Below are positions 1-11,563 of a stretch of 64,000 nt of DNA, one piece after another (positions within the stretch are counted from its first letter, which is position 1; each line of letters starts with the position of its first letter). Origin of the DNA: Botryotinia globosa (lineage: Eukaryota > Ascomycota > Leotiomycetes > Helotiales > Sclerotiniaceae); NCBI GenBank assembly GCA_014898425.1, contig RCSZ01000005.1, positions 372,001-436,000 of the forward strand, read 5' to 3'. The translations under genes were made by a program, and so were the position numbers. The notes under the pieces were generated by a model that saw nothing but the letters and a program-made list of their open reading frames with translations, was not told where the DNA came from and made no database searches.

Positions 1-117
1 GAAACGTTACCCCGTAAACGTTTTCTTCCCTCTTCCTTCTACCTCAAGAAGTAGAGATCCTTCTTGTGATATCCTTTCGGTACGCTGAAAGGTATTCGAG
101 AAGTGTTCTCGCATTGA

Positions 118-1665
118 AAGGTCGTCAACCTGGACTTTGACGCACGAATACCGATCCCCTTCAGCATCTTCCCGTCGTCGTATCGAAGCGACGTCGCTGC
201 CCAACCCATCCAGACCACCGAGACTCACGTCGAAGGTGAAATCACTCTACACCATCATCACGAGCGCGTCGGACGGGAAGGTCGAGAAGAGGACGCTCAA
301 TCTCTTTACTCGCAACACCAACATCAACTTCAACACAATCATCAACACGAACACGAACCCGAACAACAACATCACCTTCCCCCTCCTCCCCAACGACAAG
401 AGTTTGTAGAAGAAGAGGTTCGCATCACCCGTGAAGAAGATCGCCGTTCTGAATACCGTCCGAGCAGCCGCAGAGAAGAAGAAGTTTATATTCGTGAAGA
501 AGGCAGGTGAGTAACTAAAAAAACAACCAGTCCATTTCTTTTACCGTCTCACAAACTCTCCTTGCTACCAAAATCCACTATCTACCAAAAATTACGTCCA
601 AAACAAACGAGACACAAATCATCATCACACCAGACCAGACCAGACCAGACCGACCAGCTGGAGCAAAAATAACATCCACAATGCTTTCCCCCCTTCACCT
701 CCATTTTCACCTCTCTTTGGACCCTTTTCCCAATTTTTCTTTCTTTTCTCGTTCTACAACATTAATAATAATAAAATAAGAAAGATCTGGCCATGTCGGA
801 AGAAGCAGTACCCAATTAACTATTAATTGGGTCCCTTCTGAGACAAATTTGCCAGCTTTCTTGTTTTTTATTATTACGACGCACAGTCCAACGATCTTCG
901 GTTTAGTCCCAGCCACCCCCCTTACCCCAAAAATAACATGGGCTTCTTTTTTCTTTCTTTTAGTGTTGACACAGTAACGCTCACCGTTTAATTTTCTTCA
1001 TTAACTGACCCTTTTGTTTTCTCTACTCTTCTTTTAGACCCGAACACAAACACAAACACCACTCTGCTTCCTTCGATATCAACACCCCACATCACCACAG
1101 ACACTTCGAAGCTTCTTTTGAGAGAGACAGTGATCGTCACCACAAACACTCTGAAGTTAATATCGAACTTCCCCGTCGTGAACATCATCATCACCATCAT
1201 CAACGTCGTCCATCTTCTGAAGTAGACTTTCAACTTGAACGTCAACGTCAACCTCGTCACTACGAACCATCTGAAGTTGATACTCAATTCTCTGCTCCTC
1301 AAAAGAGTCCTACCGAGACCAACATCGACTTCGTTGAGCGTCAATACCGTTCCCGAACCCAACCAAGTTACAAGGAAGACACTGTCATCGTCGACCCTCC
1401 CAAATCCCGTGTATCTGAACCAAGATACATTGAAGAGACTCGTGTAACTGAGACTACCATCGTCCCAGCTCCCCGTCCCACTCACTCTCACAAAGCCAAG
1501 TCCACGTTCCACGAAGACAAGTTCGAGGAAGAAGTTCGCGTCAAGCAACCTCGCACACCAGCCAGATCTACTTTCACCGAAGAAGTTCGTGAAAGAGAAC
1601 TCGTCAAGTACACTCCCCCCGCACCCAAATCAACCACTTCAACTTTCAAACCAGTCAATCTCGAA
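118..1665 (+). CDS. In-frame 5' coding extension of HEX1 (possible long isoform)
   Basis: A stop-free frame runs from 1038 into the canonical HEX1 start and through the first HEX1 exon. A GT-AG intron (507-1037, 531 bp, acceptor cttttag) joins it in phase to an upstream open frame at 118-506. The encoded residues are His/Arg/Glu/Gln-rich and repetitive: HHHHHH near 1186-1203, several EEVR motifs, S/T-F-x-E-E-V-R repeats near 1505-1600, and PPP runs. The bias looks like real coding sequence with conserved charge pattern. No convincing initiator Met is visible: a TGA at 115-117 closes the frame, so the true first exon may start through another intron or lie before the window. It could be an alternatively spliced N-terminal domain of HEX1 or partly 5' leader. 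I infer a long isoform and do not claim it as shown. Confidence 0.6.
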
Positions 1666-2366
1666 ATGGGTTACTACGATGATGAAGGTAAGCTTCCTGT
1701 TTGTTTTTGTCTCTAACCCCCCACCATGTACCCTAAGCATTCAAAATCAGGGAACTATCACTCCCTTCGTGGAGGTTACTACCATGGACACGGGAAAACT
1801 TTGAACCAGGACCCAATTGACTCTCTCGATTTAGCCGGAGCCCCAGCCGTTGCTGCTCCAAAGCAACCTGCCAACACCGTTACCATTCCCTGCCACCACA
1901 TCCGTATGGGTGACCTCTTGATGCTCCAAGGACGTCCCTGCCAGGTTATCCGTATCACCACCTCCGCTGCCACTGGCCAACACCGTTACTTGGGTGTCGA
2001 CCTCTTCACCAGACAATTGAATGAAGAGTCCTCTTTCATCGCCAACCCAAGCCCAAGTGTCGTCGTCCAAACTATGTTGGGACCAGTCTTCAAGCAATAC
2101 CGTGTTCTTGATCTCCAGGACCACTCTGGTAAGTCTCATCTACTACTTCCTCACAAGCATCTCGTGCTAACCTAAACTTAGTTGTTGCCATGACCGAGAC
2201 CGGTGATGTCAAGCAAGCCATTCCCGTTTTGGACCAATCCAACCTCTGGACCCGTCTCAAGGAGGCCTTCGAAGGTGGACGTGGTAGCATCCGCATCATG
2301 GTCGTTGCCGATGGTGGTCGTGAGATCGCTGTCGACATGAAGACCGTCCACGGATCGCGTCTGTAG
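1666..2366 (+). CDS. hex1: Woronin body major protein HEX1, canonical form
   Basis: HEX1 self-assembles into the crystalline core of Woronin bodies, peroxisome-derived organelles that plug septal pores after hyphal damage. Exons are 1666-1687, 1751-2128 and 2182-2366 (GT-AG introns of 63 and 53 bp), giving 194 aa, close to the 176 aa of Neurospora HEX-1. The start is chosen at MGYYDDEG, the conserved family N-terminus. The conserved core follows: TIPCHHIRMGDLLMLQGRPC, then the TSAATGQHRYLGVDLFT stretch, the VVQTMLGPVFKQYRVLDLQD stretch and the GDVKQ/DQSNLW region. This is the eIF5A-like fold of the family. It ends in Ser-Arg-Leu, a PTS1 peroxisome-targeting signal. The reading frame is open upstream of this ATG through a long extension (separate entry), so a longer isoform is possible. 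Family identity is near certain; which start dominates is not known from sequence. Confidence 0.97.
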
Positions 2367-3333
2367 ATTTCCTGTACCAACCACCATGGCGTCTAACCGG
2401 CAATAATCCATTGGCCCTTCCTCGATGGAGTCTCCTTTTTGTTTTCATGATTATTTAGTGCATTTTCGGAGGGAAAATTTGAAACGTATGACGGGGTAGA
2501 TATGGATTCAGATTGATTAATGAGGGATGAAATTTGGACGATCGGGTTTTTTTATCCGATCTATCGGATTCTTTTAGTTTAACGAAGTATTCAAGTAGGT
2601 CCTCGATACCACCTATGGTGATGCTACTTTGGTGGTTTTCCCATGGTGGTTGAGAGAGTCCTTGATGCTGCGGTCTTTTTCTACTTTGTAATTGTGTAAA
2701 TAGGAAAAGATCCAGAATGAAAACACGCTGCTTGTCTATTACTTTTATCTTTCTACGCTTTGATTACTTGGATCCCAACGTGTGACTGGCTTGTTGACCT
2801 TTGGAATGTGTCGTGTTGAAGAATGTTACTTGGACACTAGATATCTAATCATCATGGCTGGGGAATTTGGTCGACTCCCACTTTCGGCTGAGGGATCAAC
2901 CTTGAATTGCCGTATGAAATCCGAGTGGGGTCTGACATCTTCAAGTCATTGATTTCGTAAGAAGTCCTCGAGCCAAGTAAGGGTACCTTGATGGCTCCAT
3001 ACGGGCTCGAGTACCTTCTTTATCTAGAAAGAACTGCACATGATACCATGTTCCTATATTCCCCGCCATTCACATAGCTTCTGAAGATAAGCTCAACAGA
3101 TAAGACAATCACAACATCCCGCGTCCTTTCATTGAATCAATTAATCATTTATCCAAACCTTAATACGTACCATCTGTTCTGCTCCTATTTTCCGGCTTTT
3201 GTCTTCACTCGTAACCTCATCATCCAAACCTTCAGATTCTCTTTGGGTTGCTCCATCGACACTTATTCCTACAGACGTTCTCATCTTCATACCGTCCCTA
3301 CACACATACACAGAATCCACAAGTATATACGCA
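2367..3333. other. Intergenic: HEX1 3' end and promoter of the C1B protease
   Basis: There is no supported gene here. The first part is T-rich and is likely the HEX1 3' UTR. The stretch before 3334 is pyrimidine-rich with short CA-rich tracts, as is common upstream of fungal start codons. No clear TATA box or operator was seen. Confidence 0.6.
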
Positions 3334-4969
3334 ATGGGCTCATCGCAATCAACCCCTAATTCTACTTCCCCTGCGGAAGCCCAACGCATTCTTCTGGAGA
3401 AGATTCAGAATATGCAGCTTCAGACTGAGGAAGATGATTACATACATGTAAATGAGAAGGGTGCTGCGTATCAAGCTACTTCGCGAGCTCAGTGGACTCC
3501 CTTGAGTGCTGCGAGAGTTGAAAAGTGGGAGGAGGAACTCTTGAGTGATCCTAAGAATCGGTATGTGTGATTACTGTGCACTCCAGCTGCATTATGCTAA
3601 TGTCAATATCTCTCTAGTCTAGCTCTTAGTGCTCTCAGCAGCGCCGATCCACGAACAGTCCTCACATCCCGCACTACCCTCAATCAAGACCAACAAATCT
3701 TCTCCGTCAAAATACCTTTTGAGGGAGCTCCAATAACTAATCAGCGACAATCAGGACGATGTTGGTTGTTTGCCTCCACCAATGTCTTTCGCGTCGCATT
3801 GATGAAGAGGCATAACCTCAAAGAATTCGAGCTCTCCCAAGCTTATCTATTCTTTTGGGATAAATTGGAGAAGGCGAATTGGTTTTTGGAGCAAATCCTC
3901 GATACGGTGGGAGAGGACTTGGATGGAAGATTGGTGCAGCGATTGATGGAGAGTCCGGTTAGTGATGGAGGGCAGTGGGATATGTAAGTTTTGCTTCGCA
4001 TGATATCAATTCTTGACACTCGAATTCTAACAACTTGAATATAGGGTTTACAACCTGGTCAATAAATATGGCCTCGTACCCCAAGTTCTCTACCCAGATA
4101 GCTTCAACGCTCAAACATCTTCGGTGATCAATAGTATCATCACAACCAAGCTCCGAGAAGATGCTCTCAAATTACGCGCTGCAGCTACTACAAAATCTGC
4201 CTCGACTCTTAACAGTCTAAAAGAGCATATGGTTCGCCAAATCCATCTCATCCTAACTCTTGCTTTGGGTCCACCACCTGCCTCTGATACAGCTTTCACG
4301 TGGCAATATCTAGACAGAGACGACAAAGCTCAAGAACTGAAAGTCACCCCCATTCAATTCGCCAACGAATTGAACACACCAAAATCAATCAGAATCACCA
4401 ATTCCACAGTCCACGACATGTTCTCTCTAGTCAACGATCCTAGAAATGAATACAACACTCTCCTAACTGTCAATCGTCTCGGTAATATCGTAGGTGGTCG
4501 TCCCATTACCTATGTAAATGTTTCCATGCCCGTCATGAAAGCTGCTTGTATTTCCATGTTGAAAGCTGGCCTCCCAATCTTCTTCGGCTCAGACGTCGGT
4601 AAATACAGTAACTCCAAATCCGGAGTTATGGATCTCGATCTTATCGATTATGAATTGGGATTCAACATCAAACTTGAAATGAATAAAGCACAACGTTTAA
4701 TGACGGGAGAAAGTGCGATGACTCATGCAATGGTTCTTACAGCTGTACATTTGGATGAAGAGGGGAAGAGTGTTCGATGGAGAGTTCAGAATAGTTGGGG
4801 AGAGGGAGCAGGAACATATGGCTGGTTTGTAATGAGTGATGCGTGGATGGATGAATTTGTTTATCAGGCAGTTGTGGAACCCAGGTTTGTGGCAAAGAGT
4901 GTTAGGGATGTGCTTGGAGGCGAGGCAAAGGTTTTGAACTTGTGGGATCCGATGGGTGCTTTGGCTTGA
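3334..4969 (+). CDS. Bleomycin hydrolase-type cysteine peptidase (C1B)
   Basis: This is a cytosolic papain-fold aminopeptidase of the Blh1/Lap3 family, which forms hexameric barrels. Exons are 3334-3560, 3618-3983 and 4045-4969 (introns of 57 and 61 bp), giving 505 aa, about the family length (yeast and human roughly 455-480). Visible catalytic residues are Cys in RQSGRCWLFAS (~residue 142), His in ESAMTHAMVLT and Asn in VQNSWGEGAGTYGW. The C-terminus is DPMGALA, the family's hallmark C-terminal arm that sits in the active-site cleft. The start is the first ATG of the open frame, with a short Ser/Thr-rich leader resembling the N-terminal tails of fungal homologues. All splice sites keep the frame and restore conserved sequence (DPKNR-LALSAL and WDM-VYNLVNKYG). 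No damage was seen. Confidence 0.96.
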
Positions 4970-5510
4970 AGAGGGAATTATGATGAGTGAGCAATGGTAT
5001 TATGATATGAGCTTTTGGTTTGAAGGTAGACAATTAATGCAGCCATAGCATTGAGAGGAATAGGAAAGGGGGGTTGTGAATTATGAATGATGGGGTTAGG
5101 GATGGTAGTTATGATACCAATTCGCGACTCAAGACTAGACAAAAAAATAGCTCTAGCATCTTCCAAAGCCAAAGATCAGATATGGAAATTGTAAATGTAT
5201 TTTGATGATTGAGATGAGTTGAGATGTGACATCAGATAAGTTGAGGTGAGGTGAGATAAAGATGAAGTGGTTTTTAGATGAATGAATCAATAGGTAGATA
5301 GATGGACGGATCAATAAATAGATGAATGAATATATAATTAATCATCATAATTTATACTAAAATATATTATTCTACATTACGAGAGCAGAAATGATAAAAG
5401 GCTGTGCTGTATAGGTATCTAGTATCTAGTATCTAGTAGCGAGGGAAGTCGCAGGTGTTAATTTGTGAAAGGTTTGAATGGGATGGGGGTAGGGTTGGGC
5501 ATATATAATA
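4970..5510. other. Intergenic: 3' region with GATGA-type low complexity
   Basis: This is the 3' flank of the protease gene. From about 5195 to 5330 it degenerates into short GATGA/GAGTTGA/GATAGATG repeats and AT-rich sequence, then tctagtatctagtatctagt at about 5418. No gene is supported. Confidence 0.6.
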
Positions 5511-6601
5511 CCAGGGGCCTGCGAGCCCCCGGACCCCTTGCTTTTTGAGAAAGTATTATATAATTATATTTATAATTATAAAAATCTAAAAAAAGAAATT
5601 TTATTGAGGCTTGCAGGTGAAGTCGGTTTACTTCATTATATTACTTATTTTTTAATTTTATTCGGATTTTTTAATTTTATTTAGATTTTTTAATTTTATT
5701 TAGATTTTCTAATTTTATTCAGATTTTTTTAATTTTATTTATATTTTAGTGGGTCAATTCATTTCGGATCAATAATTAAACTATTGAACTACGAAAGCTA
5801 TAGTATTAAAATAATTTTTATTAATTTTAGGCTCATTATATTCAATATAACCTTTTTTCAATTGATTTTATAAGCTCCAACTATATCTATACTAATTAAA
5901 CTTTAATCTTTTAGAAAACCATTAGTTTTGAAGCTAGCAATATAAAAAATATATTATTTGAAAGCCCTTAGCTTCTTCTATATGGTTACCACTTTTGTTT
6001 TCTTTTTATTCAACTACTTTAGATAATTTTGTTGAAAACCCCTAAGAATCTATACTATAGCTTTAATACCAAGGAAATCTACGCTATGGCCACAATGCCA
6101 AGAAAGTCGAGCCAATCAGATTGCTTGAATCAAGCCAATCAGATTGCTTGAATCGGGTCTCATTAAGCGAGGTTCTCTTTTTTCGTGTCTATAGTAGAAC
6201 TTGGTTATATCGGAATGAAATATTTGATTAATCAAATCCGGTATAGACAAGATTCTGATATAAAAAATAATGGTCTAAGTGTTTCCATCAAAATTTATAT
6301 CCGATTTTCATTCCAAATGCTAATATTTTCGAAAGTTTATTATATAATCAAGCTTACTAATATTAAAAAAAGGCTTATTAAATTAAATTCATCATGAAAA
6401 TTTATACCGGATTCTTAAAAAATCAATCCGGTATTCCGGTTTTGCTTAAAAATCTGGTATTACTATATAAAAAGTAATCAAATTAGAAAATTTTTCTAAT
6501 ATATTCAAGATTCTGATATATCCTAATCCGGTATAGCCAAGTTCTACTATATACACCTTCGGCCCTCACAGGCGACAAGAATATTAAGGAGGTAAACCTC
6601 T
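5511..6601 (+). repeat. Dispersed repeat, copy 1 (interrupted by a MITE)
   Basis: The sequence starting ccaggggcctgcgagccccc and ending ggaggtaaacctct recurs at 36090-44995. Shared blocks include ccggaccccttgctttttga, the gaagtcggttta segment, four to five tandem units of about 20 bp (ttttttaattttattYRgat) at 5646-5750, the gaagctagc/ttgaaagc segment, the caatcagatcg/ttgaatcggg segment and cttcggccct. Both copies show C-to-T/G-to-A differences consistent with RIP. The termini are not TG...CA, so a solo LTR is not obvious; class unknown. The second copy has a perfect 6-bp flanking duplication (aataaa), showing the unit has moved. No coding capacity was seen. Confidence 0.85.
6192..6549. mobile_element. 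MITE (358 bp) with TIRs and TA target duplication
   Basis: The ends are inverted copies: the left begins tagtagaacttggttatat and the right, read in reverse complement, begins tagtagaacttggctatac. Each TIR is about 23 bp, ending in cgga. TA flanks both sides (6190-6191 and 6550-6551), as for Tc1/mariner-superfamily elements. The other copy of the host repeat has the uninterrupted site (tttttcgtatatatacacc near 44935), so the insertion is directly visible as filled versus empty. The element has no coding sequence and is non-autonomous. A related single end lies at 19522-19544. Confidence 0.9.
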
Positions 6602-6779
6602 AATAATATTTAAATATATTAGTTCACAAATTATATTATATAATATTCGTCAAGCAAAATATATATCGATTTTTCTTCTAGAATAAATATGGAAAAAAAT
6701 ATTCGATAGAAATCCTTGAAAAAATAAGATTTTTTTAAAAAATGAAATCATATGATTTATATTATATGATTCAAATATA

Positions 6780-7257
6780 GTAACCGAGCACAGATAGTTG
6801 TTAAATACTAAAATCACACTAAAACTTATATAGATTATTTATATATTTTTTCACGATAATAATATAGATTTAATTAAATATATTTTACATTTCTATATTT
6901 ATTTTCGATTAAAATTGAATAAAAAAAATATGATCTATTTGTAGGATTTTGTTTGATTATAAAATCTATATAGAAAGTGGATATAAATTCAAGATATCGA
7001 AATTTACTCGTAAAATAAGCTAAAATTAAAAACTTTTCTTGGAATTCAATTTCGATCTTATCAATCATGATATTCTAAGATTCTCGAATTAGAAAAGTTA
7101 TTCATTCTCAGTTTTTATTCTATAAGAAAAACACACATGTTTAAAATTTTAATTTATTTTAATGATTTGAAATATTTCTTTTTCATTTATGTAAATAGAA
7201 CCAAATGATTATTTTTAGTGTGATTTTAGTGTTCGATAACTATCTGTGTTCTAGTAC
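6780..7257. mobile_element. Second MITE-like element (478 bp) with ~45-bp TIRs
   Basis: The left end (gtaaccgagcacagatagtt then ...actaaaatcacactaaaa) is matched by the reverse complement of the right end (gtactagaacacagatagtt then ...actaaaatcacactaaaa). Mismatches are mostly C/T or G/A. TA flanks both ends (6778-6779, 7258-7259). The interior is over 80% AT with no open frame of note. It is probably a RIP-degraded non-autonomous Tc1/mariner-type element, with TIR sequence different from the neighbouring MITE. Confidence 0.82.
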
Positions 7258-7942
7258 TATATCTTTAAAATCTAGAAGAACTTTTTTAATCATCTATTCG
7301 AGAATGTCTTTAAATTTTTCTTGTTTTTATTTATTCAAAGGTTTTGTTTTATTGATTGTTAAATCATAGATGTAATTTTGATGTAATATTTTATATCGTT
7401 TAAAAATATTATATTATAAAAATATGTATGGTAGTAATCCTGGGCTAGATTATATAATTTGATCAACTCTAGAACTTGTGGGGGGGGGTGAGGAGTTGTA
7501 AGGGTTGTGAGAATGCTTCGAGATTGGATTGTGTTGGATTGGGAAGAATAATGTGGAAAAAATTTCTGTATGTATACTATGATTTATATGTGCTGGGAGA
7601 AATTTGATATCTACTGATGGATACTGATGGATAGGTACTCGGGAACTTGATGTCTTTTTTCTTCTTCGCTAAACGTGGATTCTGTGCGGGTGATGATTGG
7701 AAGGCAAATTTGGATTTGGATTTGGATTTGGATGATGGGGAACTCTATCTACATACTTCACTCATGGAATATGTAATTTTATAACGATATTTTTATATCC
7801 CTATATCTAATTTCTATTAGGAAATCCTGGAATCAAATCAAATCAAATCAAATCAAATCAATAAATCATCTCACAACGCCACATGCAAAAGATTCCAAAA
7901 CCCGGGCCATCATCTGCATTGGAAAACGCGAGCCAGAAATTA
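7258..7942. other. AT-rich to low-complexity intergenic DNA
   Basis: There is no gene. It holds a G run (7481-7488), a short ggatttggatttggatttgg array at about 7710-7730 and a pure (AATCA)n pentanucleotide run at about 7831-7862. Confidence 0.6.
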
Positions 7943-10233
7943 TCATCCAAGCTCATCAGAAACCCATCCTGCAGGTGGCTTTCTGGTATCACTAGTGGTG
8001 ATGTGGCTGATTCGTCTTGTGGTTGAGGGTTGAGTGATTTCTTCTTCGAGTGAGGAGCTTGGGGTGGGGGTGGGGGTGTGCGGGTGAGGCTTGCTTTGTA
8101 CTAGCTTTTGATGCGGAGGGTTGGCGGGAGGAATGGATGAAGATGTTTTTTGAGGGGGTGGGGGTAGGGGTGGGGGTGATGAGGGGTTTTGGGATTGGGG
8201 TTGAGGTTGAGGTTGAGGTTGAGTGTGTGGTTGTAGTTGTTCGAGAATTCTGCCTCGAATGGATATCAATTTTTTAGTTTATCGATAGGAAATTCATTGT
8301 GTGTTGGATGTTTAGGGCTGCGCGGCCGGATTCTCGATCCCAGCTGTTGGCTTTGCAGGTGCAGGTGCGTGGTTTTGGGGCGACGAGAATGCCATGGCCG
8401 ATTTGGACCCAGGTGGTATAGGCGGCTCGGATGGAAAAGTCTATCCATTGGGTGAGTTTGTCATCGAGAAAGGATTTGACGGATGTTAAGCAGGAGTTGC
8501 GGATGCTTAGTTGCTCGAGACAGTCGGAAGTTGTGAAGTCGGTATCGTTTAAGCCCGCTTCGTAGAGGTTGATTTCGGCAATGCTGTGGTTGATTGATAT
8601 GAGGGCTATTTCAGGGGGTGAGTAAGAAATTAGGGGGGGTACAGAAGCGAGGAACTAACAATGAGACTTGAGGTTTTCTGGTAGCTCATGTTTGGAAGTT
8701 TCGAGTTCTCTCTGCAATCAATCCATATACATCTTTCGCGGAACGATACGAGGACCGAATCCCGCTTCGAGATTGAAGAACGTATGTTTGATCTTCCTCG
8801 TGAGTTGTTGCAGCTTTACTATATGGAAAAGAAGTATGTCATTCTGTAACCCTCCTGCTTCGGCTACCGTCTTGTATACTTCTTCGAGTTGGACTGTGTA
8901 TCTCATACTTTCCACGCTACTCCCTGGTGGCATCCTAGTGAAAAATATTAGTTAATTCAAAGTCATTTTGATTTCCCGGTTGGAAATTTACATTGAGGTG
9001 ACATAGAAACATCCTGCGTAAGCCCGAAGCTCCTCAAGTCTCCGACTACTTAATTTATCTTTCTTAGCTTGCCGGGTATCTGGCAGAATATCAGAATCGG
9101 CAAAGAATAGACTGGAGTAATGTGATCAATTTGTGAAGTTAAGTAAACACTTACCATCAACCGATACCTTGGACGTAGTCGCACCCTGATTTAATGATCG
9201 TTGTAAGCCAAGAGTTGTAACCGTCGACTTCACAAGGTAAATCAAATTGATTGTTTGATTATTTATGATAGATTGATAATGAAATCTATTAGTATTAGTA
9301 AACTACTATTGATCATAAAGGGAACACCAGCAATACCATCCAAGATGAACAAGCAAAGCTTGCAATTTGTCTAGACTAGCAGTCTGACCTCTTAACACCA
9401 ATTCAGTCAAAGTTCTCGAAAGAGCGGATTCCAAAGGCATCTTGAAAAGTTGGATTTCGATGAGATGCAGCTGTGATGATAGCTTTCCATAAAAACGGTC
9501 TCTCTGCTTGGAATTGGCGAGGTAAGATATTTGGAGGTATGAGGACGAATGGACAGTATGGAGCCATGTCACTTTTGAAAATGGCTAATAAGGCATGTGC
9601 ATAATCATCGTCAAGATCGAGTATGGGTTTATATTTAACGATGATGAATGTAAATCTGTATTCGCGCAGTTGCTCGTGGATGGGGTCTTGGACTTATCAC
9701 CGAAACACACTGATGTCTCGTCGTTTGGGGTCTGTTCAGTAACATGCTCTAGCAAGTGTGGTGGATCATAGATTTGATCTCCATTGGGATGTCATTCTGA
9801 GATTGTAAGTGTGGTGCATCAATAGACTTAGTATTCGTCGGGATATCATTTTGAAGTTGTACGATTGATGCTTGTGGTATATGATTTGAAGTACTTAGAA
9901 TAGTAACGATATCATCTAATTTCTTCTCGAGTACAGCCACGGAGCTAGATGAAATCAGTATAGAACGCTAAGTCAAGCTTCACATAATACTCACGTAGTT
10001 TTAAGTCGTTTTCTAGGCTTATTTGGAGGTTCGCATTCTTTTCGAAGTCGTTGCCAGCTGATCATCAATAATTTAGCGAAAAATATATTGAGGGTTGAAA
10101 ACCCCTACCGATAGCGTTTGTCGCCAACGGGATCAGACGGTAGACATTTCACCTTTGCTCTAGCACATGTTCCGCATGCATTATTTTGCGGTCCATAAGC
10201 CCTTTTTGGGTGTTCAACAACTGGAGCTTCCAT
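7943..10233 (-). pseudogene. Decayed Zn2Cys6 transcription-factor gene
   Basis: Read on the minus strand, the gene starts at 10233 (MEAPVVEHPKRAYGPQ), followed by a Zn2Cys6-like motif (ACGTCARAKVKC ... QRLRKECEPP), an exon with a coiled-coil-like VLEKKLDDIVTIL linker, then fragments of the fungal-specific regulatory region: APYCPFVLIPP, ERPFLWKAIITAASHRNPTF, LSRTLTELVLRG, TINLIYLVKSTVTTLGLQRS, RRLEELRAYAGCFYVTSM and YTVQLEEVYKTVAEAGG. These occur in the correct order for the family and several plausible introns can be placed. Damage is extensive: the fourth and fifth zinc-binding Cys positions read as Arg and Trp, the frame changes near 9.7 kb and near 9.45 kb, and an in-frame TGA sits at 8718-8720 inside KMYMD*LQREL. 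The far 3' part turns into Pro-rich sequence. It was probably a normal nuclear regulator once and is now non-functional. Confidence 0.82.
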
Positions 10234-11555
10234 TCCGGGAGGTAAGGTTATTGGAGGTGATTATCACGTGTCGGTTCTCCCGCGCCGTTAAGTCTTGGGA
10301 GGATACTTTCGGGATAGCTGGGCCTGCACAGTGAAAGAGGCACGCTCAAGAAGTTAATACGGAAATCTACGAGGACTAAAACTTTGAAGGTTACTATTCA
10401 GATGGCAAGTCGTTGAGCTCTCTCCTCAAACGGGAGATGACGAGCGGGAACGGCTTCTGTTTCCGCTCCATAGCACGTGACCCCGAATATATTGTTTCAT
10501 CCTGACTTCATGAGAGGATGTGATGTTGCTCACCATAGCAAAAGAAACAATGATGCCAAAGAAAAACTGCACACGGCGTTAAATGTTTGATATGGCTGCA
10601 TATCATTTTGTAAAGAGACTCTTCTTCACGTGTACGGGATAGTTGCCCGAGTGCACAGATTCTCGGACCTCGAAATTAATGTTGTACATTGTAAGTATGG
10701 CATCATTCACATCTCTCAATTGTCCGAGTTCTCGTGCACCTGTTCGGCCAATTTTCTTTAATCGAGAAATCGTTGGACGATCTGATCTATAGTGCTGATA
10801 CTTCCACGGCAATCTAGTTATACTTTTTATAAAAGAAGCTACAAGAACCGATGCACGAGCTGCTGCTAGTTTGAGATCTGCACCCGTTGTACTTGGCATG
10901 ACCCTCTTCTTTCCCTGACCAACTTCCTCGATCTACTTTGTACAACGGTTTGATGATGGATATAAACTGCGTCAGGACTTGTCAAGCACAACCGATGGAT
11001 GAATCGAGGCTATTGGAAAGTTCCAACTGCTATATGGATCGCGATAAAATAAAGCTATTCATTCAAGCCTTATTACTCGAAGTACTAGAGGAATCATGAA
11101 GATATCTGAAGTTGCCATCTCGCGAACAATTGAAATATATGCGAACACCAGGGACTTTTTGCTATCAGGTTGCCCCGGAAATTTCAGGGACAGGGCACAT
11201 CTGCCGTTAGCCTCCCGATTTCAGCTCGATCTAGTGACGGCTCGACCTAGAATCTTTACGAAGGACCGATTTGACCGTCTTCTGATGCTAAAAAGTTACA
11301 TGGCTTTGAGCGGTATAACGTTCACATAGTTACTCTCGGGAGCGGGGTTCTGTGTGGGACAACCAGCTGGAGTAGTACTACCAAGGCTGTAGTTGCCTTT
11401 ACAACATTTGTTTAGGCCGTCTAGAGGCGAGCTTGCGGGGGGTATGTGTGAAAAGATATCTTGAAGTCATAGAAACTACTTGGAAAATTCAATAGCGAAG
11501 ATGAATTGTGGCACTGTTCAGTGAGCGATATCTCCCTTGTAGCACTGCATTCGTG
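10234..11555. other. Intergenic, no recognised gene
   Basis: Only short unrelated open frames are present: 98 codons at 10603-10899 (-) and 77 codons at 11096-11329 (+). Neither shows a recognisable domain or splice-linked partner. Confidence 0.5.
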
Positions 11556-11563
11556 TATAAATA
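11556..11563 (+). promoter_or_regulatory. TATA box of the HsbA-like gene
   Basis: tataaata lies 120 bp upstream of the start codon at 11683. It is followed by a CT-rich leader (cttcttcgtctcaacatc) typical of fungal transcription start regions. Confidence 0.6.

Noticed and set aside
988..1548. 186-codon minus-strand open frame
   Set aside because: It is the antisense shadow of the HEX1 extension, which has the better coding pattern and in-frame link to HEX1.
10603..10899. 98-codon minus-strand frame (MPSTTGADLKLAAARA...)
   Set aside because: No domain, no splice-linked partner, no composition distinct from intergenic DNA; not listed as a gene.
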